26,699 bases of DNA from a virus, in IMG/VR virus record IMGVR_UViG_3300029258_002049, positions 1-26,699 of that record. One strand, written 5' to 3'. Positions 9,001 through 17,055 of this stretch are shown here, in pieces. Within the stretch, counting starts at the first letter, position 1, and each line of letters starts with the position of its first letter. The translations under genes and the position numbers were made by a program. The notes beneath the pieces were generated by a model, which did not search any database, was not told the DNA's origin, and was given only the letters and a program-made list of their open reading frames with translations.

Positions 9001-9287
9001 CGCTTATTTGTTTGCAATGGACCATATAACTCTTCAGTTGTTGGAATAAACATTGCACCTTCATCAAATGAGTCCTGAGGACCTGTATCAATATTATAAT
9101 CCTGTGTAGCCGTATCCTGTTGAAACTGAGATAACTCATCTGGTGTAAATGCAAATACATCATCAATAGGAGGTGCCTGCTGCTGAACCATTGGAAGATT
9201 AGCAGATGGTTGTTGTACAGGTTCAGCATTTAACTCTTCAGGTGTAAAAACCAATGGATTATTATTTAACTCTGAACCATTTGCCAT
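6036..9287 (-). CDS. Large internal virion (DNA ejection) protein
   Basis: At 1083 aa this is the largest gene here. The N-terminal 95 residues are acidic and Pro/Gln-rich and contain three related short motifs, FTPEEL (14-19), FTPDEL (47-52) and PTTEEL (82-87). Residues 152-196 are a long Gly/Ala-rich hydrophobic segment that could span a membrane. The rest is largely helical and basic. A region near residues 780-850 (NNIYGGQQWE ... RFIAYPDWTIS) resembles a conserved stretch I associate with large multi-domain phage virion proteins. I saw no lytic transglycosylase or peptidase signature. AGGGAG stands 6 nt before ATG. By position, downstream of tail hub and smaller Gln/Ala-rich proteins, it corresponds to T7 gp16 or P22 gp16/gp20-type ejection proteins. 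That assignment rests on size, composition and gene order, not on a clear homology. Confidence 0.72.
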   Translation of the reverse strand: MANGSELNNNPLVFTPEELNAEPVQQPSANLPMVQQQAPPIDDVFAFTPDELSQFQQDTATQDYNIDTGPQDSFDEGAMFIPTTEELYGPLQTNKRYRKDASIIKRVARGASRGIGRGVTGQILGSPEDSEQADNFLEYLAEFGGELASDAPAFSGGAAIGGLVGGAIGSIIPGAGTALGATLGAAFMGMAAPVLIKSSFNEYRDYVKKGGDGSFGEFIDRASHVLGETGKAGAVGLVTANMGRFVPLLKRVPVWNKVLNTRAGQKATYKGLEYIGLNTAQSIIDGQLPSKEQLRDNAIALIGMEMAHKFGAPIKKYLPEPVKRAPSRFIEKLPAPIRKPIQRIQGYAQEIKQSVQNKQAFDLVKEHVGERDAQIFKTQLEFRDKIYKRDKGKLVPKFTPTQLEEASYLRQKTGNPNITGDTYQALEKRTSPQVKKLVSDVDTYFKKRLQQINNDPRLKNINPRDVLVDTYLPGLYEGDIKKAVKTAGFPKLTPFSEQKQFLTHQEAIKAGLKPKYKGIVENVAVYDEITNRALAKSKMVNAIEKTPGENPLIVRTNNKELYSKAKDMGFVPFEEPILKRYKAADGTWKTAQGAVLVDPKIADAFQGVFSKEGYKREGAFWRNFDNASNILRTARVQLSPFHAVALTESAVGALGYRKALNFKGIAKQGDQLLNSKQFMTEAVRDGVKFEKPIDYRKGSNLMDKALDFAASKGGRITKAITGKLKKGMNHLFEVYHPRLKAVTYNELLNKELSNLIKKGNPATEQQRRAIGRDIATLVNNIYGGQQWETSKFFNNPKTMKWLRRFIAYPDWTISALKQAGSGFGSGVTGKLGRRYWANYMIKTSLIQAGLKYALGGLEQTDKQNNSVTGIRWSREKAAKNFWDGDPSKAYMFSLPDVNVKVGSSIFNPGRDSKGRKMYAHLGKQALEVLGYGTKPVQTLFGKGNPVLQLAYQQLIGATPAGDTQFPVRGKYDEGKFKPWDATQPYTPERVVSRVKALMHGVLPFSVASLTTTGFGPYVGSGLGSVPVSRGMSLYKAEKYVARALRNKDSKLLSNVIKVLIDNGYKDASINGLITKVSSRVNRR

Positions 9288-9289
9288 AT

Positions 9290-10423
9290 TTATCTCCCTA
9301 ATATATTACTCAAGCCACCTGATAATAAATTCTCTAGTCCACCCATAGGAGATTGTTGCTCCTGTGGTGAACGTACATCCGTTGGCTGATAGCCACCAAC
9401 TAAACCACTTATAGCACTTCCAGCTCTAGATAACAACCCAGGTTGTTGTGCCTGTAATGCCTGTTGTTGCTGTAATGCTGCTTGTTGCTCCATCTGTGCT
9501 CGTATAGATCTTTGAACATCCTGTTTTGATGGTTTTTGCACAATATACCCTAAAGACTCAGCAATCTTATAAGCTAACTTTGAAACATGATACGCCTGCT
9601 TTACAGGATCCCATGTGCCAAACCTAATATTTTTACGAGCTTGCTGAAGTGCTTGCTGTTTAAAGTATGCAACAATAGGATCGTTTGGGTCTCTACTTAT
9701 AGGCCTACCACGCATAATTTCACCCTCAAGAGTACCTTCAAGTTGTGCTTGTTCAACAGGTGTCATTTTGCCTTTAACAAATCTCTTTTTGTTTTCACGT
9801 ATCTTTTGTATGTCTACTGGTAAACTTTTTAGTTCCTGCCGTTTCCTAAATTGCTTAGCGCTATATACACCGTAATTTTGCATAGCGTCTTCATAAGTTC
9901 CTCCAGCCTTAATAACATCATTTGCATATCCTTGAAATGCTTTATCTGCACGACTTTGTCTTCGTGCCTCTTGAGCTACAGCACGTTTTTCAGCAAACGT
10001 CTCTTCCCTAGCTCGCTTTTGTATTGTTTTATCTATATATGCTTTTGCCTCATCAGGATTTAAGTTTTGAATTAAAGTAGGATCTATTCCATGTAACTGT
10101 GCTAATTGCAATACGGATTGTCTTTTTTGTTCAAGCTCTTGCTGTTTAAGCTCTTGCTTACTTGTCGATGCTGTTTGTAATCTATTATACTCTAAAAAAC
10201 TTCGTCGCTCACGAGGATCCATCTGCTGAAAATTAGGATCATTAACGTCTATACCTTGACTCCTTGCCAAGGCTGCTACTGACCTAGCTTCACGTCCACG
10301 TCTATTTTGTTCAATCTTTGCTCCTAAGTAACCACCCAATACATTTGATAGGCCACTTATAGAACTTCCAATTAATCTACGTTCAGGGCTGTATTCATAT
10401 TCATCTTCATAATATCTAGCCAT
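9290..10423 (-). CDS. Internal virion/ejection protein, coiled-coil, Gln-rich
   Basis: The 377-aa protein starts with Tyr/Glu-rich MARYYEDEYEYSPERR, then GLSNVLGGYLGAKI, a helical charged and Gln-rich body (QELKQQELEQKRQSVL, RAREETFAEKRAVAQEARR) with coiled-coil character, a poly-Gln-rich stretch near 315-330 and a C-terminus GGLSNILGR that echoes the N-terminal GLSNVLGG. It has no enzymatic motif. GAGG before ATG overlaps the end of the preceding gene (the two are one base apart) and the next gene starts two bases after its stop, so the four ejection-type genes form one tightly packed unit. I infer that it is one of the proteins held in the head or portal channel and released with the DNA, like T7 gp14/gp15 or P22 gp7/gp20. 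Confidence 0.7.
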   Translation of the reverse strand: MARYYEDEYEYSPERRLIGSSISGLSNVLGGYLGAKIEQNRRGREARSVAALARSQGIDVNDPNFQQMDPRERRSFLEYNRLQTASTSKQELKQQELEQKRQSVLQLAQLHGIDPTLIQNLNPDEAKAYIDKTIQKRAREETFAEKRAVAQEARRQSRADKAFQGYANDVIKAGGTYEDAMQNYGVYSAKQFRKRQELKSLPVDIQKIRENKKRFVKGKMTPVEQAQLEGTLEGEIMRGRPISRDPNDPIVAYFKQQALQQARKNIRFGTWDPVKQAYHVSKLAYKIAESLGYIVQKPSKQDVQRSIRAQMEQQAALQQQQALQAQQPGLLSRAGSAISGLVGGYQPTDVRSPQEQQSPMGGLENLLSGGLSNILGR

Positions 10424-10424
10424 A

Positions 10425-12557
10425 TTATTTTCCTCTTACAACAGGATTAACTTTTTGAGGTAAACCTTCAGCAAGTAGTCTACCTGAAATAGGATCTACA
10501 ACATTACCTACACCCTCAGCAACATTCCACAATCGTGTTGGTTGTTGAACAACTCTTCGCAATGGCGCCTGTGGTGTGATTTTTTGCCCTAAGGCTGCTT
10601 GCTGTGCTGCTAAATTATTAGCTCTTATATTAAGTTCAGCTTGCCTCTCTGCTTCCATAGCTCGTTGCTGATTTAAAGCTCTTTGATGCTCAAAGTTTTG
10701 TGCTTGTTCTTGTTGCTGTAGAAGTCTTTGTGCTTGTCTTGCCTGTTGATTAGCTTGTTCAACATTAACTTGTTGTTGTATTTGTCTTCTAGCAACATCC
10801 TCATTAGCTCGTTGTATATTACGTTGCATTACTTGAGGCATTAAAACATCTCTAAGTTGCACATCAAGGTTACCCATAACTTCCTGTGGTTGAACATCAC
10901 GTCCAAGAATTCTACCTGTTTGTTCCTGTAAAAATGGTATTGCTCGTTGTACTGCACCCGCAATTACTGGATTAGCCAACTGCTCACCTGTTTCAAAACC
11001 TGTATGTGCATACTGAGGACCTTGTTGGAATCCAAGTTTCCTTGCTATCCAATCATTTATACCTGTTGCTTTACCAATATCATATAATCCCTGAGCGCCT
11101 TGAAGACCTAATCTAATATTCCTAGCAGCATTAGGACTTCCTAATATATTACCCAAACCTCTTATTGGTGATGCTACACCTCTACGGAATCTTTGAAATC
11201 TTGTTGGTGCTTGCTGGCCTCCATAAAGCCAACCCAAAGGATTTCCACCAAGTAAAGTCTTTCCAAGTTTTCCTAATAATTGTCCCTCAGTTGTACGTTG
11301 TGAGCCGCTCATGAGTGATCTTAATATATCCGCTGTATTGGTACCTCTTAAAAAATCTACTGCTTTACCAGCAGTGGATTGTTTACCTTGTGTACCTGCA
11401 ATGATATCTGCCAAACCTCGTGTTCCACGACTAAAATATCCACCCTGGCCACCACGTAATAAATCTGCCAATCTTGTAAGCTCAGGTTGCTCTTGTGTTA
11501 AATAGTTAGTCAATTGATTAGCGCCAAGACTACCAAGTGCACCACCAGCAACGCCACCAAGAGCAGGCAACCCAACAAGAGCTCCTAATGCAGTTCCTCC
11601 AGCTCTACCACCAATACCAGCTGCCAAATTAGTCATAGGTCGAAATTTTCTAGCAAATCTAGAGACACCACCCTCTTCAGGTCTTATACGGTTAATTAAT
11701 GCATCATAACCTCGCACTAATGGACTATCAGTAGGAGCTCCAAATTGAGGTCTTTGTTCATAACCAGATTGTTGATACGCCTGAGCAAATGCAGGTAAAT
11801 GTTCAGCCACAGCAGCACTAGCTCCAGCTGGAACACCAGCTTTAGCCAATAATCCTGCAACCTCTTTTTCAACCGGGCTTTGCTCTTTTTGCTCTTCAGT
11901 AGGCTCTTTTCCACCAACAGTAGGATCTTGATTTCCTCTTAAAGTTTCAACTAACTGTTGATTAAGATCTTGTTGCTCTTGGGTATACTCAGAACCTGAA
12001 GTAGCATCTCTTGCTTTTGTATAAGATTGAACCGCTGGATGATCTTTATTTGCTGTTTTAGGAAGCTTTTTCATCTTATCAGGGGTAAATATTTTTTTAG
12101 ATTCACTATATACTTTATTTTCAAAATCATTTTGAGGATTGCCCTGTAAGATACGTTGAAAATCAGGTTCATTTAAGTTGTAAAAGTTTTTAAATGTTTG
12201 TACGTCTCTAGGTGTAATGTCTGATTTATCTTTAAGCGGTGTCGGTTTCTTTTTACGAGCCGCTTTGCGAGCTTCCTGTTTTTTAATCTTTTCAGACTCT
12301 GAATGTAAGAACCTTCCAAGCAACCCAGTACTACGGCCTTCAGCCTTAGCTTTTTGTTTAGACTGTTCATTGAGAGCCTGCATACCACGCACAGCTTTAC
12401 CAACCGGGCCTCGCACAGTCCCATATCGTTTTAAAATTTCATCATTACGCTCACTGACACCTTTACCACCCTTAATAATAGCCTGCAATTGTTTTAGATT
12501 AATTTTATATTTACTTAGCAAAGCTCTTATTGCTTTTATCTCTCTTTTATCTGCCAT
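10425..12557 (-). CDS. Internal virion/ejection protein with Gly/Ala hydrophobic segment
   Basis: The protein has 710 aa. Residues 1-110 are strongly basic and helical (many Lys/Arg, KKQEARKAARKKK near 92-104). Residues 200-235 are acidic and Gln-rich. Residues 308-350 are a Gly/Ala/Leu hydrophobic stretch (GTALGALVGLPALGGVAGGALG) with potential to enter a membrane. Residues 570-660 are Gln/Ala/Arg-rich with predicted coiled coil (QQQVNVEQANQQARQAQRLL). The combination of a basic DNA-facing part, a membrane-active Gly/Ala helix and a Gln-rich coil is typical of podovirus ejection proteins. AAGG precedes ATG and overlaps the end of the upstream gene. I see no lytic domain. The specific counterpart in T7 or P22 cannot be assigned. 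Confidence 0.72.
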   Translation of the reverse strand: MADKREIKAIRALLSKYKINLKQLQAIIKGGKGVSERNDEILKRYGTVRGPVGKAVRGMQALNEQSKQKAKAEGRSTGLLGRFLHSESEKIKKQEARKAARKKKPTPLKDKSDITPRDVQTFKNFYNLNEPDFQRILQGNPQNDFENKVYSESKKIFTPDKMKKLPKTANKDHPAVQSYTKARDATSGSEYTQEQQDLNQQLVETLRGNQDPTVGGKEPTEEQKEQSPVEKEVAGLLAKAGVPAGASAAVAEHLPAFAQAYQQSGYEQRPQFGAPTDSPLVRGYDALINRIRPEEGGVSRFARKFRPMTNLAAGIGGRAGGTALGALVGLPALGGVAGGALGSLGANQLTNYLTQEQPELTRLADLLRGGQGGYFSRGTRGLADIIAGTQGKQSTAGKAVDFLRGTNTADILRSLMSGSQRTTEGQLLGKLGKTLLGGNPLGWLYGGQQAPTRFQRFRRGVASPIRGLGNILGSPNAARNIRLGLQGAQGLYDIGKATGINDWIARKLGFQQGPQYAHTGFETGEQLANPVIAGAVQRAIPFLQEQTGRILGRDVQPQEVMGNLDVQLRDVLMPQVMQRNIQRANEDVARRQIQQQVNVEQANQQARQAQRLLQQQEQAQNFEHQRALNQQRAMEAERQAELNIRANNLAAQQAALGQKITPQAPLRRVVQQPTRLWNVAEGVGNVVDPISGRLLAEGLPQKVNPVVRGK

Positions 12558-12560
12558 AAT

Positions 12561-13400
12561 TTACCTTCTCTGTTGTTGAACATTAAAGGCTGGTTGATTA
12601 CCAATTTGATATTGTTGCACGCCTTGCCTATAACGCTGTTGATTATATTGATTAAATATATCTGCAACATTTTGTCCACGTTGTTGTTGTTGTAAATAAT
12701 CTTGTTGAGCCAAACCTTGCTCACCTCGACCTAACCTACCAATAAACTCATCTAATTCATTTTGAGCTTGTCCTTGTCCAGCCGCCAATCTCCTACCCTC
12801 TATATCCGTAATAGCATTTTGCCGTGCATAGTTTGTAAGTGCTTGTAATTGATTTTGACCTGTTTGTTGCGCTCTATTCAAATATAAATCCTGAAGCGCT
12901 CCCGCCACATTTGAAGACCCATACCCTAATCGTCTTCCCATTTGACTTTGATAAGCACCAACATCTTGTTGATAACCTCTTTGGCCTGCCTCTTGCATGT
13001 TCCTTAGTATGGCTGGCAAACCCCTTAATGGCTGTGCTGGATCTACATTTTCAACCTGAGCAGGTACGCCCGCAGCAATACCACCTGCTTGTCGCATCCT
13101 AGCTTCCTGAGGTTGTACTATATTTTGCCTGTTTTGCAAATAAGCAAGTCCCTGTTGAAGATTTTGCTTTTGCAACTCATAGGCCTCCGGCGTCACATTC
13201 ATTTGTGATAGCGTACGATTCCTTTGATATTGATATGGATTTTTCCATTGCTTATATTTATCAATGCCATATGCACCAGCCCTTAACGCATAAGGTAGCG
13301 CCTGCAATGTAAGCCCCGCCCCAATTAACCATGGATTAGCTGTGGCAACGCCAGCCGTAGTGGCCGCACCGCCCCAACTCAGTGGATTATACCATGCCAT
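12561..13400 (-). CDS. Internal virion/ejection protein, Gln-rich
   Basis: The protein has 279 aa. Its N-terminal 50 residues are hydrophobic (NPLSWGGAATTAGVATANPWLIGAGLTLQALPYALRAG as successive short stretches) and could insert in a membrane. The remainder is exceptionally rich in Gln, Arg and Tyr (LQQQQRGQNVADIFNQYNQQ near the C-terminus). Size, a hydrophobic N-terminus and Gln-rich helices resemble T7 gp14 or P22 gp7, the smallest ejection proteins; this is inference from composition and order. GGGAG lies 8 nt before ATG at 13400. It is the first minus-strand gene after the plus-strand insertion at 13488, so the divergent region 13401-13487 may hold its promoter, unless transcription continues from the tail-hub gene. 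Confidence 0.72.
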   Translation of the reverse strand: MAWYNPLSWGGAATTAGVATANPWLIGAGLTLQALPYALRAGAYGIDKYKQWKNPYQYQRNRTLSQMNVTPEAYELQKQNLQQGLAYLQNRQNIVQPQEARMRQAGGIAAGVPAQVENVDPAQPLRGLPAILRNMQEAGQRGYQQDVGAYQSQMGRRLGYGSSNVAGALQDLYLNRAQQTGQNQLQALTNYARQNAITDIEGRRLAAGQGQAQNELDEFIGRLGRGEQGLAQQDYLQQQQRGQNVADIFNQYNQQRYRQGVQQYQIGNQPAFNVQQQRR

Positions 13401-13487
13401 AATCTTACTCCCAAAATATGATATATATATCTAAGAACATGTTCTGTATTATAATAATAATAAGTTTAATAAATTGAGAGGAAAAAA
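13401..13487. promoter_or_regulatory. Divergent intergenic region with two perfect palindromes and a TATAAT box
   Basis: The region separates the minus-strand ejection operon from the plus-strand 152-aa gene. GATATATATATC (13420-13431) and AGAACATGTTCT (13434-13445) are perfect dyads two bases apart. TATAAT at 13450-13455 lies 32 bp before the plus-strand ATG, directly downstream of the second dyad; no good -35 box is visible. GAGAGG precedes ATG at 13488. The arrangement suits an operator controlling one or both genes. Confidence 0.5.
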
Positions 13488-13946
13488 ATGAAAACACAAT
13501 ATAATTATTTTGCATCTAAAGTTTCATACACTCCAAAACAAGAGGAATTAGTAGCTAATATCTTTGATAGATTTAATCAATTAGTAGATATAGTTAACCT
13601 CAAACCTTTAGGTCTTTATGCGGATACCATTTTGCCCAGTGCGGAAAAATGGTATTTAAACGCTACAGCAAAGGCTCAAGGTGTTTTATATACGACTATA
13701 GACTGTGGAGCTTTGCCTAATACTGGAACTAAAAATGTCCCACACAATATACCTATAGTAGCAGGATATAAAATTATTGAATTTTATGGGACAGCAACAG
13801 ACCCAGCGGGCCTTTTTACAAGATCAATGATTGGTGATCCAAATATTAATATAATAATCAATCAGACTCATATTGTTATAACAACAACAGCCGCATTAGC
13901 TTCATATAGTGAATCACACCTAGTAATTAGATATATAACACCTTAA
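13488..13946 (+). CDS. Plus-strand virion appendage-domain protein
   Basis: The protein has 152 aa. Residues 1-45 are helical and hydrophilic (QEELVANIFDRFNQLVDIVN). From about residue 60 it is a beta-sandwich-like domain with the motif GALPNTGTKNVPHNI followed by alternating strands (GYKIIEFYGTA, INIIINQTHIVITTTA, SHLVIRYI). The 'ALPN..TK.V.HNI' pattern is one I associate with C-terminal or receptor-binding appendage domains of phage tail proteins. It is a lone plus-strand gene within minus-strand tail genes. Its stop and that of the convergent tail-hub gene share the palindrome TTAA (13943-13946). It may be a separately regulated tail or decoration protein, or an acquired moron carrying a virion domain. 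Confidence 0.72.
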   Translation: MKTQYNYFASKVSYTPKQEELVANIFDRFNQLVDIVNLKPLGLYADTILPSAEKWYLNATAKAQGVLYTTIDCGALPNTGTKNVPHNIPIVAGYKIIEFYGTATDPAGLFTRSMIGDPNINIIINQTHIVITTTAALASYSESHLVIRYITP

Positions 13947-16063
13947 ATATATTTTGCTGGTTCTGTATAAAGCATTATTGCATTAATAGTTAGTTGTTGA
14001 AACGGTAAGTTATCATCAAGTGTTATATTAAGAGACTGTGACATTACTATAGCAACACTTTCAGCAGTACACGGAATACATACATTATGCCATACACGAC
14101 CTTGTCGAAGCTCTAATGGATCATAACCCTCAGTGTCTAATGTTCCATCTCCTGGATACAATTCATGAGCACTTGGTTGTACAGGTGCACCATTTGGCTG
14201 TAAATATACATCTAACTTACCATTAACAGTTGTTCGATTAACATTAAAAGCTATCTTATTTAAAGATAATCCATAACCATTTTTCATATAAGGATTAAAT
14301 TGCTTTGTCGCTATCAATTTAGTATCTATCGTTAATACATTAGCGTCTCCTGTATATGTAGTTTCATCTACAATAACGACTGTATTATTAGTTACTCTTA
14401 CAGTATTAGCATCAATCACTTCCTGAATGTGATATGAGCCATTTAATCCGTTTAATGCTGAATTAACAACCCTAATTGATGAACTTCTAGCCACTAAATT
14501 ATGATTATAAATAGTCAAACTAATATTGTCAGCATCAAGTCTATGTACATTAGTAATATGACATGAAATTCCATTTTTATAAGTAGCGGGTGCAGTCGTT
14601 AGTAATAAAGTATATCCTTGATGTGTTCCAATCATTGAAACCAACTTATTATATGGAACACCTGTATTACTATGCCCTAAAATACCAAGACTCATAAAAT
14701 AATCATCGAATAATGAAAACGTATTATTTATATAATTATATATTATTGCACGTGTTGGATATCGATCATTAACATTGGGAGCATACGGGATATACACTAA
14801 ACCTTCATCTACATCATTATATATATTCCCGTTACGATATTCAGCAGATTCAAATGTATCTGCTATTTGCTGATCAATCTTATTAACGTTTTTCCCATCA
14901 TAGACATATATTCCAAAATTATTAACAAACAATAAACTATTAGCAACCTTTGCTACACTATTTTTTTTCGCTCCTACATTTGAATCTATAAGATTCCAAA
15001 GGAATGGATCTATAGGGTTTCCTGATGGAACCAACTCATAAATACTATTTTTACAAAAAATAATTAACCTATCATTTAATATTTCAGCACAATTAATCTC
15101 TTCATTAACTGGCAAATCATAAAAACCTCCTTTATTTTTTGCTACTGTAGATTCATACCATGAATCTGCTGCAAATACATTGCCTCCCTCACTATACCTA
15201 ATCCTATTTTTAAACGCCCTTTCCTGTGGAGTTCCTGCGTATTCAACAGTATTCATCAAAAATAATCTACCTTCATATTGCTTAATAACTTTACACCGTC
15301 TTATTGAAGTATCAGCAACATTGGAATAGTTTGGAATGAAATCTACAAAAGCATCTGTAGTGGAATTATAGTATCTTACTGGATCTGTATACTTAGCTAT
15401 AAACAAATAAGCTGTAGTTGGATCAGGGGCACCCAATGCACCAAAGTAGTTTTCAGTTTGATATTCATAAAAAGCACTGTCGGTCCATAGTGTATCACGC
15501 CCTATCCATCCTGGCCCATTAGCATTAGTAGGATCATATCTATAAGCAAACTCCTGATCAAATGCAAACTCTAAAATATCTCCATGTTTATTGTATGCAG
15601 AGATATGCATTACTTTTGTTGATGGATACCAATATACAGGTGTACCAGGTGTTGCATTAACAATATTCACCACCTTAGTACCTACATTACAAGTTCCTGT
15701 AACTGCTGGATTAGTTGTCTTCATATCTCCATTGGCCTGCCATACAGTTAATGTAACCCCATCAACTGTAAACTGTTGTCCTATAGCAACGGTACCTTGA
15801 TGAAAACTTGCAGCAGTCATTGCTAAATTACCTGTTACAAGATCTGTCGTACCTACATTCATTTTTAAACGTGAGCTTAATCCTGCCGCATCAGCAGTAT
15901 TTAATAATCTTGGTGTAGGTCTCTGCTTTACTTTGCCTTTGTAAATATACATATTGTTTAATCCAGTAAATGCATCTTCAGGCAGCATAAATGGAACTAA
16001 ATCAGATTGCAAACCACGTGTAAATGGCGCTATTAAAAACTTATCCATGATAGTACCAGCCAT
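13943..16063 (-). CDS. Tail hub/stabilisation protein (P22 gp10-like beta-propeller)
   Basis: The protein has 706 aa. The opening (MDKFLIAPFTRGLQSDLVPFMLPEDAFTGLNN, quoted in parts: FTRGLQSDL, LPEDAF, NNMYIYKGK) and the central segment (RIRYSEGGN, ILNDRLIIFCKNSIYEL, SLLFVNNFGIYVYDGK) are typical of podovirus tail hub proteins that build a beta-propeller below the portal, such as P22 gp10 and T7 gp12. Such proteins connect the adaptor ring with the tail needle or fibres. The gene overlaps its upstream adaptor gene by 23 bp. ATG at 16063 and ATG at 16048 (MDKFL) are both possible and neither has a good Shine-Dalgarno, so translational coupling with the adaptor gene is likely. The C-terminal 200 residues are beta-rich. 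Confidence 0.82.
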   Translation of the reverse strand: MAGTIMDKFLIAPFTRGLQSDLVPFMLPEDAFTGLNNMYIYKGKVKQRPTPRLLNTADAAGLSSRLKMNVGTTDLVTGNLAMTAASFHQGTVAIGQQFTVDGVTLTVWQANGDMKTTNPAVTGTCNVGTKVVNIVNATPGTPVYWYPSTKVMHISAYNKHGDILEFAFDQEFAYRYDPTNANGPGWIGRDTLWTDSAFYEYQTENYFGALGAPDPTTAYLFIAKYTDPVRYYNSTTDAFVDFIPNYSNVADTSIRRCKVIKQYEGRLFLMNTVEYAGTPQERAFKNRIRYSEGGNVFAADSWYESTVAKNKGGFYDLPVNEEINCAEILNDRLIIFCKNSIYELVPSGNPIDPFLWNLIDSNVGAKKNSVAKVANSLLFVNNFGIYVYDGKNVNKIDQQIADTFESAEYRNGNIYNDVDEGLVYIPYAPNVNDRYPTRAIIYNYINNTFSLFDDYFMSLGILGHSNTGVPYNKLVSMIGTHQGYTLLLTTAPATYKNGISCHITNVHRLDADNISLTIYNHNLVARSSSIRVVNSALNGLNGSYHIQEVIDANTVRVTNNTVVIVDETTYTGDANVLTIDTKLIATKQFNPYMKNGYGLSLNKIAFNVNRTTVNGKLDVYLQPNGAPVQPSAHELYPGDGTLDTEGYDPLELRQGRVWHNVCIPCTAESVAIVMSQSLNITLDDNLPFQQLTINAIMLYTEPAKYI

Positions 16064-17033
16064 ATGGATTAGACCATGTTACTGAATTAAACAGTGTGGC
16101 TGGTGCCTGTTTAGATCTAGCTAAATCTGATTTTGTCATTACTAATGACTCTTGATATTCAAATTCAGCCATCATATTTTGTATGGCCTCAAAATTAGAT
16201 AAATCTTCAAAGATTTTTTTAGCTGCTCCTAAAGCAATATACTGCCACCAAGATTCAATTGGGGGAGTATCATCATTATTTACAAGAGCATCAGGTTTAA
16301 TTCGTGCATTAAACTGTACCTCATACACTTCATCAGGTACTGGTCGTAATGTTAATGTATTGTCATAAAACAACATAGCCTCTGGTTGTGAATAACTAAA
16401 TGCATCAAACTCATAGGTGATTTTTTCATTAGCTGCTGGAGGGGCGCCAAATGTTACATCTAACACCCCAGTAAGATAATTTATATCTCCTATATCAGTA
16501 CCAGCCTGATCAAGCATATCACCTGTATTTGCTTCACGACCAAAAGCATCTGTCTCTGGAGAATCTCTTACAATTAAAGCCTCACCATTAGCATTTAAAG
16601 TACCAATAATAACTGAGTTATGTAGTACTTTATTTGGCAATGTATATGTAAAAGCAGTTGTTACGCCATCGCCTATTCCTATTTCACCATGAAGTTTATT
16701 CATTGGATAAATAGCATAAAACTCTTCAGGCGATTGTGTGAAAAATATCTGATGCCCTGATACATATATAGGTTGATCCATAGAGATAACCATGTCTTTA
16801 AAATCTTTTAAGTTTAAATCAAAATTACCTGTGGTGGTTTTATAAGCATCAACGTAGGGAGTTGTAGCAAACTTTATAGTTTTATTCAAATCAAATGTTT
16901 GTATTCGATTTGGTAAATCTTCAGTCAAAAACGTATTAATATAAAGCAATAAATCTGCATCAGATATCTGAGTATCTGTTGGCATTTTTGTGATCCGTCT
17001 CACTTTATTTTTTATATTTAAAAGTGTTGCCAT
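16041..17033 (-). CDS. Head-tail adaptor protein
   Basis: The protein has 330 aa. The N-terminal helical part (KNKVRRITKMPTDTQISDADLLLYINTFLTEDLP, read in parts: KVRRITKMP, QISDADLLLYINTF) is characteristic of adaptor or connector-type proteins of podoviruses that sit under the portal. The middle is beta-rich with a loop domain (GDGVTTAFTYTLPN, then INYLTGVLDVTFGAPPAANEKI) of the kind inserted in several phage structural proteins. The C-terminal part (ALGAAKKIFEDLSNFE) is helical again, an arrangement comparable with P22 gp4 or T7 gp11. AAGGGAG precedes ATG. Placed between the capsid genes and the tail-hub gene, its role in closing the portal and recruiting the hub is a reasonable inference. 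Confidence 0.75.
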   Translation of the reverse strand: MATLLNIKNKVRRITKMPTDTQISDADLLLYINTFLTEDLPNRIQTFDLNKTIKFATTPYVDAYKTTTGNFDLNLKDFKDMVISMDQPIYVSGHQIFFTQSPEEFYAIYPMNKLHGEIGIGDGVTTAFTYTLPNKVLHNSVIIGTLNANGEALIVRDSPETDAFGREANTGDMLDQAGTDIGDINYLTGVLDVTFGAPPAANEKITYEFDAFSYSQPEAMLFYDNTLTLRPVPDEVYEVQFNARIKPDALVNNDDTPPIESWWQYIALGAAKKIFEDLSNFEAIQNMMAEFEYQESLVMTKSDLARSKQAPATLFNSVTWSNPYGWYYHG

Positions 17034-17055
17034 AACAACTCCCTTAAGTTAATAG

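Noticed and set aside
8725-9078. 117-codon plus-strand Pro/Ala-rich ORF.
   Set aside because: Shadow of the Gly/Ala hydrophobic segment of the 1083-aa protein.
6036-9287. Search for a lytic transglycosylase or peptidase domain in the large ejection protein.
   Set aside because: No recognisable catalytic motif in the translated sequence; a remote domain cannot be excluded without profile search.
12217-12579. 120-codon plus-strand ORF opposite the 710-aa ejection gene, with hydrophobic stretches.
   Set aside because: Lies inside a well supported minus-strand gene with a good ribosome binding site; no own start signal.
13434-13445. AGAACATGTTCT considered as a LexA/SOS box.
   Set aside because: The GAAC and GTTC halves are separated by two bases, not the four of the Bacillus-type box, and it does not fit the E. 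coli CTGT-N8-ACAG or alphaproteobacterial GTTC-N7-GTTC sites.
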